Shown: positions 34,830-43,993, numbered from the stretch's first letter. The stretch: DNA of 64,000 nt from an uncultured Marvinbryantia sp. (GCA_937915375.1 CALDMO010000006.1:1-64000); one strand, 5' to 3'. Translations and numbers: made by a program. Notes: generated by a model from the letters alone, not told the origin.

Positions 34830-36584
34830 ATGCGGCGACTGAAAACATTTCATAAAAAGAAAGTATTGACGGTATTTCTGGTCTGCACAGCGGCTCTTTT
34901 GTTTCTGGCGGGACGGCTGACAAAGCTGATGCTTTTTGAGTCGGAATATTACGCGAAGAAAGCACAGGATCTGCATGAGCGTGAGCGTGATATCAAAGCG
35001 GCGCGCGGAAAGATTATGGATGCGTGCGGGAATGTGCTGGCAACTAATCGAACCGTCTGTACGATTTCGGTGATCCACAGTCAGGTAAAAGATGCGGAAG
35101 CAGTGATACAAATGCTCTGCAAAGAATTGGAATTGCCGGAGGAACGTGTGCGTGCCCGTGTGGAGAAGCGCAGTTCTATTGAGCGTATTAAAACAAATGT
35201 TCCCAAAGAAACGGGGGATAAGATCCGCAGTTACGATCTGGCGGGGGTAAAGGTGGATGAGGATTTTAAACGCTGGTATCCTTACGGAAGCCTTGCTTCC
35301 AAGGTGCTTGGTTTTACAGGCGGCGATAATCAGGGAATCATTGGTCTGGAGGTCAAATATGAAGATATTTTAAAGGGAAGCGCTGGTAAAATCTTGACAT
35401 TGACAGATGCCAGAGGAGTGGAACTGCCGGAGGCAGGCGAGAGTCGCTTAGAACCAATCGCCGGGAACGATCTTTACATTAGTCTGGATGCGAATATTCA
35501 GGAATTTGTGGAACAGGAAGCCGTAAAAGTGATGGAGAAAAAGAATGCGGACAGTGTTTCGCTTCTGATCATGCGGCCGCAGAACGGGGAAATTCTGGCG
35601 ATGGTGAATGTGCCGGAATTTGACCTAAACGATCCATTCCGGCTGGATCCGTCTGTGGATACCACAGGGATGACAGAGGAACAGATTCAGGATGCGGCAA
35701 ACCGTATGTGGAGAAACGGCTGTATCAATGATACCTATGAGCCTGGATCGACCTTCAAGATTATTACGGCGGCAGCAGGGCTGGAGGAGGGAGTTGTTAC
35801 TGAGAATGATACGTTTTCCTGTCCGGGTTTTAAGATTGTAGAGGATCGCAGAATCCGATGTCATAAAGTGGGCGGACATGGGGCGGAAAATTTTGTGCAG
35901 GGGGCGCAGAATTCCTGTAATCCGGTGTTTATTGAGGTTGGGCTGCGCCTTGGTATTGAGCGGTATTACCATTATTTCGAGCAGTTTGGCCTGAAAGAAA
36001 AGACTGGTATCGATCTGCCGGGAGAGGCCGGCACGATTATGCATAAAATAGAAAATATGGGTCAGGTAGAACTGGCGACGGTGGCATTCGGACAGTCGTT
36101 TCAAATTACGCCGATTCAGCTTGCGGCAACGGTCAGTTCGCTGATTAACGGCGGCAGGCGCGTGACGCCGCATTTTGGTGTGGAAGTGCGTGACAGCGAG
36201 GGCGCGCTCATTAAAGTATTGGAATATTCACAGGGAAAACAGATTGTATCAGAGGAAACCTCCGAGCGGCTCCAGTATATTCTGGAACAGGTAGTAGACG
36301 GAGGTTCCGGCAAAAACGCTTATCTGGCAGGTTATCATGTGGGAGGAAAAACCGCAACCTCTGAGACGCTTCCGCGAAGCGCAAACAAGTATATTTCCTC
36401 TTTTCTGGGATTTGCTCCGGCGGATGATCCGCAGGTACTGGGCCTGTGCGTGATTCACAATCCACAAGGCGTTTATTATGGCGGAACGATTGCTGCTCCG
36501 GTGATACAGGAGATTTTCGCGAATATCCTGCCGTATTTAGGAATCGAACAGGATAAGGCTGATGTGGCTGATTCAAACTTTTAG
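34830..36584 (+). CDS. SpoVD-like class B penicillin-binding protein
   Basis: A second class B PBP, 584 residues: a membrane anchor (about 12-30), dimerisation domain (AARGKIMDACGNVLATNRTV), transpeptidase with GSTFK (catalytic Ser307), SCN (362-364) and GGKTAT, where the usual KTG reads KTA (507-509; GCA codon at 36354-36356). I see no PASTA domain. By position after ftsI and before mraY it corresponds to spoVD, which makes spore cortex peptidoglycan in Bacillus. A vegetative role is equally possible. An upstream in-frame stop at 34809 and the need for the membrane anchor support ATG 34830. Confidence 0.85.
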   Translation: MRRLKTFHKKKVLTVFLVCTAALLFLAGRLTKLMLFESEYYAKKAQDLHERERDIKAARGKIMDACGNVLATNRTVCTISVIHSQVKDAEAVIQMLCKELELPEERVRARVEKRSSIERIKTNVPKETGDKIRSYDLAGVKVDEDFKRWYPYGSLASKVLGFTGGDNQGIIGLEVKYEDILKGSAGKILTLTDARGVELPEAGESRLEPIAGNDLYISLDANIQEFVEQEAVKVMEKKNADSVSLLIMRPQNGEILAMVNVPEFDLNDPFRLDPSVDTTGMTEEQIQDAANRMWRNGCINDTYEPGSTFKIITAAAGLEEGVVTENDTFSCPGFKIVEDRRIRCHKVGGHGAENFVQGAQNSCNPVFIEVGLRLGIERYYHYFEQFGLKEKTGIDLPGEAGTIMHKIENMGQVELATVAFGQSFQITPIQLAATVSSLINGGRRVTPHFGVEVRDSEGALIKVLEYSQGKQIVSEETSERLQYILEQVVDGGSGKNAYLAGYHVGGKTATSETLPRSANKYISSFLGFAPADDPQVLGLCVIHNPQGVYYGGTIAAPVIQEIFANILPYLGIEQDKADVADSNF

Positions 36585-36613
36585 TTGCCTGTTAGGGAAA
36601 AAAGACTTATAAT
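36585..36613 (+). promoter_or_regulatory. Internal dcw promoter before mraY
   Basis: TTGCCT (36585-36590), a 17-base spacer, and consensus TATAAT (36608-36613), 37 bases before the mraY ATG. Confidence 0.65.
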
Positions 36614-36649
36614 CTAAATATATATCGTCTTTTTTAGGAGGAAAATAAC

Positions 36650-37609
36650 ATGATAAGTATGGAAGTAGTGTTATCACTTCTGATTGCGTTTGCTGTCAGT
36701 GTGATATTGAGTCCGTTTGTAATTCCGTTTTTGCGAAAGCTGAAGGTAGGACAGACAGAACGTGAAGAAGGCGTGCAGTCACATTTGAAAAAAGCCGGTA
36801 CGCCGACGATGGGCGGTTTGATTATTTTGATCAGTGTACTGGTGACATCGCTGTTATTTATCGGCAGATATCCGCGTATTATTCCGATTCTGTTTCTGAC
36901 GCTTGGATTTGGAATCATTGGATTTTTGGATGACTATCTGAAAGTGGTGCTGCGCCGTTCGGATGGTCTGTTTCCGAAGCAGAAATTTCTGCTGCAGTTT
37001 ATTTTGACAACAATTTTTGTGATTTATATTCTGCTGGTCGATCCGGAAAGCCTTGTAATTATTATTCCGTTTACCGACGGTCTGTATTTTGATTGTAAAT
37101 GGGTAACGGTACCGCTTTTGTATTTTGTAGTGCTTGGCACGGTAAACGGTGTAAACTTTACGGATGGTCTTGATGGTCTGGCAACTGGCGTGACGACGAT
37201 GGTAGCCGTATTTTTTACAGTTGTTTCGATCGGAACCGGAGCAGGAATCGAGCCGATCACTGCTGCTGTTGCCGGCGCGCTTTTAGGCTTTCTGATGTTT
37301 AACGCGCATCCGGCAAAGGTCTTTATGGGAGATACCGGTTCTCTTGCGTTGGGCGGATTTGTTGTCGGCGCGGCTTACGTGCTGCAGATACCAATTCTGA
37401 TTCCGGTGTTCGGTCTGATCTATATGGTAGAGGTTATCTCCGTGATCATTCAGGTAACGTATTTTAAAAAGACAGGCGGAAAGCGTTTCTTTAAGATGGC
37501 GCCGATCCATCATCATTTTGAACTGTGCGGCTGGTCAGAAACACAGATTGTTTCTGTATTTACGGTAGTGACAGCGCTGCTGTGTCTCGTTTGTTTGTTG
37601 GGCATTTAA
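36650..37609 (+). CDS. mraY: Phospho-MurNAc-pentapeptide transferase
   Basis: Transfers phospho-MurNAc-pentapeptide from UDP to undecaprenyl phosphate, making lipid I. 319 residues, about ten membrane segments. Visible: KKAGTPTMGGLI, the DDYLK aspartates (GFLDDYLKV), the NFTDGLDGLA motif, FMGDTGSLALGG, and MAPIHHHFELCGW. AGGAGGAAAATA precedes ATG 36650. The next gene is murD after 38 bases. Confidence 0.98.
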   Translation: MISMEVVLSLLIAFAVSVILSPFVIPFLRKLKVGQTEREEGVQSHLKKAGTPTMGGLIILISVLVTSLLFIGRYPRIIPILFLTLGFGIIGFLDDYLKVVLRRSDGLFPKQKFLLQFILTTIFVIYILLVDPESLVIIIPFTDGLYFDCKWVTVPLLYFVVLGTVNGVNFTDGLDGLATGVTTMVAVFFTVVSIGTGAGIEPITAAVAGALLGFLMFNAHPAKVFMGDTGSLALGGFVVGAAYVLQIPILIPVFGLIYMVEVISVIIQVTYFKKTGGKRFFKMAPIHHHFELCGWSETQIVSVFTVVTALLCLVCLLGI

Positions 37610-37647
37610 AGAAAAACAGCGACAGTTAGGAAACGGGAGGATAGGAA

Positions 37648-39018
37648 ATGAAACTGAAAGAAAAAAAGGTGCTGGTTTTTGGTACAGGCTTGAGTGGCAT
37701 TGCGGCTGCGGAGCTGCTTTGGCAGTCCGGTGCATATCCGGTGCTTTTTGACGGAAATAAGGAGATAAAAGAAGCGGATGTTCGCGTAAAGCTGCAGAAG
37801 GACTGTGAGGCCGAGGTGATTATCGGAGAACTCACCGAAGAAGTGATTGCCAGTCTGGATCTGGTGGTATTAAGTCCGGGCGTACCGACAGATCTGCCGC
37901 TGGTAAATACCTTAAGAGCAGCGGACTTACCGATTTGGGGAGAAGTGGAACTGGCTTATCATTTTGGCAAGGGCGATGTTCTGGCAATCACGGGGACGAA
38001 TGGGAAAACAACGACAACCAGCCTTTTGGGTGCAATCATGAAGCAGACAAAAGATTCGGCGTTTATTGTGGGAAATATTGGAATTCCATATACGCGTGTG
38101 GCACGTGAGATGAAAGACACATCTGTAACGGTAGCGGAGATCAGCAGCTTTCAGCTAGAAACGATTGAACAGTTCCATCCGTGTGTGAGTGCGATTCTGA
38201 ATATCACACCGGATCATCTGAACCGTCATCATACGATGGAGGAATATATCCGTGTAAAAGAATTGATCACGCTGAATCAGACTGAGGATGATACCTGCGT
38301 ATTAAATTATGAGGATGAGGTACTGCGCGCGTTTGGGGAAACCTTAAAATGCAAGGTTCTATTTTTCAGCAGTCTGCGTAAATTAGATAAGGGAATTTAC
38401 TTAAACGGCGACGAGATCGAATACAGCGACGGCAGTTCCTGTGTCAGCATCTGCAGCACGAAGGACTTAAAACTGCCGGGCAGACATAATCATGAAAATG
38501 TGATGGCGGCTATTGCGATGGCGATGGCATACGGTGTTTCGCTGGAGGAGATTGTCTGTGTGGTCAAACGCTTTACGGCAGTGGAACACCGGATTGAATA
38601 TGTAGCGGAGATTGACGGTGTTGTCTATTACAATGATTCGAAAGGAACAAACCCGGATGCGGCAATTAAGGGCATTCAGGCAATGGATCGACCGACGCTG
38701 CTGATCGGCGGAGGCTATGACAAGGATTCTTCTTATGATGAATGGATTCAGGCTTTTGACGGAAAGGTACGTTATCTGGTGCTGATTGGGCAAACCAGAG
38801 AAAAGATTGCTGAGGCGGCCAGAAAAAACGGTTTTTATGATATTGTATTTAAGGATACACTTGAGGAAGCGGTTGCTTTTTGCGCTTCTCACGCGCAAAA
38901 GGGGGATGCGGTGCTGCTTTCACCGGCTTGCGCAAGCTGGGGGATGTTCCCGAATTATGAAGTACGCGGAAACGTATTTAAAGAACAGGTGCACGTACTT
39001 GAGAAAACGGTATCCTGA
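37648..39018 (+). CDS. murD: UDP-MurNAc-L-alanine:D-glutamate ligase
   Basis: Adds D-Glu to UDP-MurNAc-L-Ala with ATP. 456 residues: an N-terminal uridine-binding Rossmann domain (VLVFGTGLSGIAAAELL), P-loop GTNGKTTTT (116-124), EISSFQLETI, NITPDHLNRH, and the C-terminal domain VEHRIEYVAEIDGVVYYNDS, SPACASWGMFPNYEVRG. GGGAGGATAG precedes ATG 37648. Confidence 0.97.
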   Translation: MKLKEKKVLVFGTGLSGIAAAELLWQSGAYPVLFDGNKEIKEADVRVKLQKDCEAEVIIGELTEEVIASLDLVVLSPGVPTDLPLVNTLRAADLPIWGEVELAYHFGKGDVLAITGTNGKTTTTSLLGAIMKQTKDSAFIVGNIGIPYTRVAREMKDTSVTVAEISSFQLETIEQFHPCVSAILNITPDHLNRHHTMEEYIRVKELITLNQTEDDTCVLNYEDEVLRAFGETLKCKVLFFSSLRKLDKGIYLNGDEIEYSDGSSCVSICSTKDLKLPGRHNHENVMAAIAMAMAYGVSLEEIVCVVKRFTAVEHRIEYVAEIDGVVYYNDSKGTNPDAAIKGIQAMDRPTLLIGGGYDKDSSYDEWIQAFDGKVRYLVLIGQTREKIAEAARKNGFYDIVFKDTLEEAVAFCASHAQKGDAVLLSPACASWGMFPNYEVRGNVFKEQVHVLEKTVS

Positions 39019-39051
39019 TATCGGAAGCGAAAAAGAGGCGGGAGTGATTGT

Positions 39052-40131
39052 TTGGAGCAGAAGCGGGGAAAAACAGATATTACCCTGCAGATAAGCGTGC
39101 TGGTTCTGGTCCTATTTGGACTTGTGACACTTTACAGCACGAGCGCCTACAACGGAAAAGTCCGCTTTATGGACGCGGGTTATTATTTCAAAAAACAGTT
39201 ATTTGCGACTGCGCTCGGCCTGGCGGTCATGGCATTTGTCTCACATATGGATTATCATTTGTTCGCGCGCTATGCTGTTTTGGGCTATGTGGTATCGCTG
39301 TCGTTATCGGCTGCGGTGCTGGTTGTGGGAGATTCCTATAACGGTTCTAAACGCTGGCTGTCAATCGGGCCGCTGTCTTTTCAGCCATCCGAGTTCGCGA
39401 AGCCGGCGGTAATCCTGCTGCTGTCTTATGTGATCAGCCGTTGGAAAAAACGGCAGGGGAGCATTTGGCTTTTGGCGGCAGTGATTGTGATGGTGCTGCC
39501 GATCGTCGGTCTGGTGGGTACGAACAATTTGAGTACGGCGATTATTATTTTGGGAATTGCCGTGATCTTGGCTTTTATATCGAATCCGAGATATCTTCCG
39601 TTTGTCTGGATCGGATTGACAGGAATCGGATTTATTGCGATTTTTCTTGGTATGGAATCGTACCGTCTGGAACGTCTTGCTATCTGGCGCAATCCGGAAG
39701 CCTATGAAAAAGGCTTTCAGACGATACAAGGGCTGTATGCTATCGGCTCGGGCGGTCTGTTTGGTACGGGACTGGGCGAGAGCATGCAGAAACTTGGTTT
39801 TGTACCGGAAGCGCAGAATGATATGATTTTTTCCATTATTTGTGAAGAATTGGGATTGACCGGAGCGGTATTGCTTATTTTGGTATTTCTCATTCTGTTG
39901 TGGAGGTTTATGGTGGTTTCTATACATGCCCCTGATTTGTTCGGGGCACTGCTTGCCGCCGGAATCATGGGACATATCGCAATACAGGTGATTTTAAATA
40001 TCGCGGTGGTGACAAATACGATACCGAATACCGGTATTACGCTTCCGTTTATTAGTTACGGAGGGACATCGGTGCTGTTTCTTCTTGCGGAGATGGGGCT
40101 GGCGCTGTCCGTCAGCCGATATCGGAAATAA
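39052..40131 (+). CDS. ftsW: FtsW/SpoVE-type lipid II polymerase
   Basis: SEDS glycosyltransferase that polymerises lipid II together with a class B PBP. 359 residues, about ten membrane segments. Visible: FGLVTLYSTSA, GSKRWLSIGPLSFQPSEFAK, the extracellular loop with YEKGFQTIQGLYAIGSGG and FVPEAQNDMIFSIICEELG, and PNTGITLPFISYGGTS. The start is TTG 39052, 7 bases after GGGAG. It could be called spoVE; FtsW and SpoVE cannot be told apart by eye. Confidence 0.93.
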   Translation: MEQKRGKTDITLQISVLVLVLFGLVTLYSTSAYNGKVRFMDAGYYFKKQLFATALGLAVMAFVSHMDYHLFARYAVLGYVVSLSLSAAVLVVGDSYNGSKRWLSIGPLSFQPSEFAKPAVILLLSYVISRWKKRQGSIWLLAAVIVMVLPIVGLVGTNNLSTAIIILGIAVILAFISNPRYLPFVWIGLTGIGFIAIFLGMESYRLERLAIWRNPEAYEKGFQTIQGLYAIGSGGLFGTGLGESMQKLGFVPEAQNDMIFSIICEELGLTGAVLLILVFLILLWRFMVVSIHAPDLFGALLAAGIMGHIAIQVILNIAVVTNTIPNTGITLPFISYGGTSVLFLLAEMGLALSVSRYRK

Positions 40132-40138
40132 GGAGGAA

Positions 40139-40186
40139 ATGGTGGGGCAGCCGACACTTTGCAGGGCGGTTGCTGTGACAGAATAA
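40139..40186 (+). CDS. Possible 15-residue leader peptide between ftsW and murA
   Basis: AAGGAGGA lies just upstream of ATG 40139, and the frame reads MVGQPTLCRAVAVTE before TAA. The ribosome binding site is as strong as those of real genes, but the peptide resembles nothing I know. It may be a regulatory leader, the remnant of a deleted gene (murG usually lies here), or chance. Confidence 0.3.
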   Translation: MVGQPTLCRAVAVTE

Positions 40187-40238
40187 GGAATTTACGCATA
40201 TACTAATATATGCCAACAATGGTGCGGGAGGTATGTGC

Positions 40239-41519
40239 GTGAACAAAATACAGATTTCGGGTAACATCCCGCTGCAAGGAAGCGTGACGATACAGGGCTG
40301 CAAAAATGCGGCGCTGCCGCTGATGGCGGCAGCAGTACTTCACGAAGGGGTGACGGTGCTGCACCACTGCCCCCGAATACTGGATGTAGAGTATATGTGC
40401 AGGCTTTTGGAAAGTATGGGCTGTGAGGTATTCTGGAAAAACGACAGTCTGACGATTGACGCCGCGAAAATTAAGGACAGTAGGATCTGTGAGGAGGAAG
40501 CTTCCTGTTTCCGCGCATCTGTGCTGCTTCTGGGAAGCCTTTTGGGGCGGTTTGGAAGCGCGGCGCTGCCATATCCGGGCGGATGCAGCATCGGAAAACG
40601 GCCGATTGATTTTCATTTGCAGGCGTTTGAACGCCTTGGCGCATCAGTGATGCCGGAGGAAAGTGAAATCTGTCTGCAGGCAAAGGAGCTCTGCGGCGAG
40701 GAGATTGTGTTTACGTTTCCCAGCGTGGGAGCTACGGAAAATGCCATTTTGGCGTCAGTTTTGGCTCGTGGTACAACGGTCATCCGTGGTTGTGCGTTGG
40801 AGCCGGAGATTACCGAGCTGTGTCGTTTTTTAAATGAAAAGGGAGCGGACATCCGGGGGATCGGCGGAAAGACTTTGACGATCCGTGGCGTGTCAAGATT
40901 GTTTGATTCGCAATATACTTTGATGCCGGATCGTATTGTAGCCGGAACGTATCTGCTTGCCGTAGCCGGAACCTGTGGAAAGGCAACTTTAAAAAGGGCT
41001 TCACTTACGCATCTGCAGTCACTGGAGGAAATTCTGGTAAGAAACGGAGCCGTGCTTACGGAAAGCGCGGATGGCGTACGGATTGACGCTGGAAGGATGA
41101 AAAGAGCGCGGGAATATGTCTGTACCGCACCTTATCCGGGCTTTCCGACAGATTTGCAGTCGCAGCTGACGGCATTTTTTTGTGGGACGGAGTCAGAAGC
41201 TGTGGTGGAGGAGCGTGTGTTTGAAGCGCGTTTTCAGACAGTACGGGAGCTGCAGAAAATGGGCGCGGAAATCCATATGGACGGATGTGCGGTCTATATT
41301 AACGGGAAAAGAAACAGACTTCACGGCGCGTCTGTCTGTGCGCGTGATCTGCGCGGCGGCGCGGCGCTTGTGACGGCAGGGATTATGGCGTGCGGAACGA
41401 CAGTTGTTTCTGGCTGTGAATTTATTAAACGTGGATATGAAGATATCAGCAGGGATTTTGCCCTGCTGGGAGCAAAGATACAGGAAGTAGACTGTTCCTG
41501 CGCGGCAGTGGGACGGTAA
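40239..41519 (+). CDS. murA: UDP-N-acetylglucosamine 1-carboxyvinyltransferase
   Basis: First committed step of peptidoglycan synthesis: enolpyruvyl transfer from PEP to UDP-GlcNAc. 426 residues. Visible: GCKNAALPLMAAAVL (usually GAKNAALP), RASVLLLGSLLGRFG, the catalytic-cysteine loop PYPGGCSIGKRPID, and PYPGFPTDLQSQ. The active-site Cys is present, so fosfomycin binding is expected. The GTG at 40239, 7 bases from GGGAGG, is preferred over ATG 40233, only 1-2 bases from it. The sequence is rather diverged and may be one of two MurA paralogues, as in many Firmicutes. Confidence 0.93.
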   Translation: MNKIQISGNIPLQGSVTIQGCKNAALPLMAAAVLHEGVTVLHHCPRILDVEYMCRLLESMGCEVFWKNDSLTIDAAKIKDSRICEEEASCFRASVLLLGSLLGRFGSAALPYPGGCSIGKRPIDFHLQAFERLGASVMPEESEICLQAKELCGEEIVFTFPSVGATENAILASVLARGTTVIRGCALEPEITELCRFLNEKGADIRGIGGKTLTIRGVSRLFDSQYTLMPDRIVAGTYLLAVAGTCGKATLKRASLTHLQSLEEILVRNGAVLTESADGVRIDAGRMKRAREYVCTAPYPGFPTDLQSQLTAFFCGTESEAVVEERVFEARFQTVRELQKMGAEIHMDGCAVYINGKRNRLHGASVCARDLRGGAALVTAGIMACGTTVVSGCEFIKRGYEDISRDFALLGAKIQEVDCSCAAVGR

Positions 41520-41536
41520 AGAGAGGAGAAGCAGAG

Positions 41537-42631
41537 ATGGAATTGCAGAAGAGAAAATCTGTAAGCCGGGTAAAAATAGCGATACTCGTTTTTATCGGTG
41601 TGCTGGTGATTGCAGCTGTGGTGGTATTCGGACTGTTTCGTATCCGTCAGGCAGATGTGGTCGGCAATGAATTTTATTCGGCGGAGGAGATACAAAAGAT
41701 GGTTATGACAGGGTCTCTTGCAGAAAATTCGCTTTACCTGACTTGGAAATACAGTAAGGAGGATGCAGCGGATGCCCTGCCGTTTTTGAACGCGGTCGAA
41801 GTCAGCATGGTAAATCCCTATCATGTACAGATTAAAGTCTTTGAAAAAACGATTGCCGGATATATGATGTACTCCGGCAGCCGGGTTTATTTTGATACGG
41901 ATGGAACGGTTGTAGAAATTTCCGGTAAGGAGCGAGAGGGAATTCCGCCGTATTCTGGTATCGCGATCGGTCAGCCGGTGGTTGGTGAGAAACTTCCGGT
42001 GGATGACGAAGCGTTTCTTGCTGATATTGTGGAGAACTGCAGTATGCTTATGCATAGTGGTCTTGTGCCGGATGAAGTGCATTATGACGATAATCGCGAG
42101 CTGATTTTCTATTTTGGAGAGAGTCGTGTTTTGCTGGGTGGTGCTTCCTATATGGAGGAGAAAATTGCCAATCTGCATGCGCTGTTTCCGCAGATGGAAG
42201 GAATGTCCGGTACCCTGCATATGGAAAAGTATACGCCGGGAACGACAACGATCAGCTTTAAGATTGACGAACGCGGTGAGGAGGAAAGCGAATTGATCAT
42301 GAATCTCGGAAACGCTGCTGCCGTGGAAGGAAGCGCAGAGGCGGGTGAAGAAGGAACCGCTGACGCAGCTGCGGAGACGGATCAGGAAGGCGCTGTAGGC
42401 GATCAGACGACAGATAATGCCGATACAGTTGGGGCAGAAAGTGAAGCGAATGGTTCTGCGGAAAGTCAGGGAGGCTTTTCCACCGGTGCGGATGGTAGTG
42501 AGATTTATACAGATCCGCTTGGAAATGTGACAAGCAATTTGGATCAGCCGTATCTTGGAGAGGACGGCCAAGTGATTTCGGACGGTTACGGTTATATTGA
42601 CCCGTATACGGGTGCGTATATATTAAATTAG
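41537..42631 (+). CDS. divIB: Cell division protein DivIB/FtsQ-like
   Basis: A bitopic divisome protein linking FtsL and the PBP. 364 residues: a basic cytoplasmic N-terminus, a membrane segment (about 13-33; IAILVFIGVLVIAAVVVFG), a POTRA domain (RQADVVGNEFYSAEEIQKMV to YHVQIKVFEKTIAGYM) and a beta domain to about residue 255. A Glu/Ala/Gly-rich tail of about 110 residues follows (about 256-364), ending in a Tyr/Gly/Asp-rich stretch. The tail is longer than usual. GAGAGGAGAAG precedes the ATG. It lies directly before ftsZ, as expected. Confidence 0.88.
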   Translation: MELQKRKSVSRVKIAILVFIGVLVIAAVVVFGLFRIRQADVVGNEFYSAEEIQKMVMTGSLAENSLYLTWKYSKEDAADALPFLNAVEVSMVNPYHVQIKVFEKTIAGYMMYSGSRVYFDTDGTVVEISGKEREGIPPYSGIAIGQPVVGEKLPVDDEAFLADIVENCSMLMHSGLVPDEVHYDDNRELIFYFGESRVLLGGASYMEEKIANLHALFPQMEGMSGTLHMEKYTPGTTTISFKIDERGEEESELIMNLGNAAAVEGSAEAGEEGTADAAAETDQEGAVGDQTTDNADTVGAESEANGSAESQGGFSTGADGSEIYTDPLGNVTSNLDQPYLGEDGQVISDGYGYIDPYTGAYILN

Positions 42632-42661
42632 CGGAGCTTGAATGAATTTCTCAAAAAATAC

Positions 42662-42690
42662 TTGATAAATTATGCAAAAGCTTATATTAT
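42662..42690 (+). promoter_or_regulatory. Promoter of ftsZ
   Basis: TTGATA (42662-42667), a 17-base spacer, TATTAT (42685-42690), between divIB and ftsZ. Gives a leader of about 45 bases. Confidence 0.7.
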
Positions 42691-42742
42691 AGAAGAAATA
42701 GTGGGAAAATACTGTCACAAGACAGGAGAAGGAGGAAACACC

Positions 42743-43924
42743 TTGTTAGAAATCATGTCAAATGAAGCAGAAGCTGCAGCAAAGATTATCGTTATCGGAG
42801 TCGGCGGTGCAGGTAATAATGCAGTAAATAGAATGGTAGATGAAGCAATCGCAGGAGTAGAGTTTATTGGTGTTAATACAGATAAACAGGCATTGGATCT
42901 TTGCCGCGCGCCGCACACAATCCAGATTGGAGAAAAAGTAACAAAGGGTCTTGGTGCGGGAGCAAAACCGCAGGTTGGTCAGCAGGCTGCAGAGGAAAGC
43001 GCGGAAGAGATTAAACAGGCCGTACAGGGTGCAGACATGGTGTTTGTTACTTGCGGTATGGGCGGCGGCACCGGTACAGGAGCAGCTCCGGTTGTTGCAG
43101 GCATCGCAAAAGAGATGGGAATCCTGACTGTCGGCGTTGTGACAAAACCGTTTCGTTTTGAGGCGAAAACACGTATGAGCAATGCGCTTGCAGGCATTGA
43201 GAAATTAAAAGAGAATGTAGATACACTGATCGTGATCCCAAATGATAAACTTCTTGAAATTGTGGATAGACGTACTACTATGCCGGAAGCACTGAAGAAG
43301 GCAGATGAGGTTCTGCAGCAGGCTGTACAGGGCATTACTGACCTGATCAATCTGCCGGCGCTTATTAACCTTGACTTTGCGGATGTTCAGACAGTTATGA
43401 CGGACAAGGGTATTGCTCATATCGGTATTGGACAGGCCAAAGGCGATGACAAAGCGCTCGAAGCGGTAAAACAGGCGGTATCCAGTCCGCTGCTTGAAAC
43501 GACTATCAGCGGTGCGTCTCACGTGATCATCAATATTTCCGGTGACATTTCTTTGATGGACGCAAATGATGCGGCAAGCTATGTTCAGGAAATGGCGGGA
43601 GAAAATGCAAACATTATCTTCGGTGCGATGTATGATGATACATACGCAGATGAAGCAAGTATTACGGTAATTGCGACCGGTCTGAACGAAGAGACTCAGG
43701 AGGAGGCTGCTCCGAAGAAAACACAGACAGGCAGAAGAATCGTTCCGGACTTCACCTATCCGGCAAGCGGCAAAAATGATACGGTGTCAGGTTTGCGTAC
43801 ACCGACCCCGTTAGCAGGTTTAAATACAGCGGCACAGTCCATGCAGACAGGCAGACTGAAAACGCCGGAACAGAAAGTGCAGGAAAGAGATATTCAGATT
43901 CCTGACTTCCTGAAGAGAAGATAA
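42743..43924 (+). CDS. ftsZ: Cell division GTPase FtsZ
   Basis: The tubulin-like GTPase that forms the Z ring. 393 residues. Visible: IGVGGAGNNAVNRM, GADMVFVTCGMGGGTGTGAAPV (tubulin signature), PFRFEAKTRMSNA, NLDFADVQTVM (T7 loop), and the C-terminal conserved peptide DIQIPDFLKRR that binds FtsA/SepF/ZapA-type partners. The start is TTG 42743, 7 bases after AGGAGG; the ATG at 42755 is too far from it and no earlier in-frame start has a site. A terminator follows. Confidence 0.98.
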   Translation: MLEIMSNEAEAAAKIIVIGVGGAGNNAVNRMVDEAIAGVEFIGVNTDKQALDLCRAPHTIQIGEKVTKGLGAGAKPQVGQQAAEESAEEIKQAVQGADMVFVTCGMGGGTGTGAAPVVAGIAKEMGILTVGVVTKPFRFEAKTRMSNALAGIEKLKENVDTLIVIPNDKLLEIVDRRTTMPEALKKADEVLQQAVQGITDLINLPALINLDFADVQTVMTDKGIAHIGIGQAKGDDKALEAVKQAVSSPLLETTISGASHVIINISGDISLMDANDAASYVQEMAGENANIIFGAMYDDTYADEASITVIATGLNEETQEEAAPKKTQTGRRIVPDFTYPASGKNDTVSGLRTPTPLAGLNTAAQSMQTGRLKTPEQKVQERDIQIPDFLKRR

Positions 43925-43935
43925 GATATTTTAAG

Positions 43936-43965
43936 AGGCTGAGGCAGGAAGTGCATCAGCCTTTT
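43936..43965 (+). terminator. Terminator after ftsZ
   Basis: A 10-bp stem with one mismatch, 43936-43945 with 43953-43962, followed by TTTT. A moderately strong terminator closing the dcw cluster. Confidence 0.7.
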
Positions 43966-43993
43966 GTGTCTGAGAGAAAAAGAGGGAGAAAAC

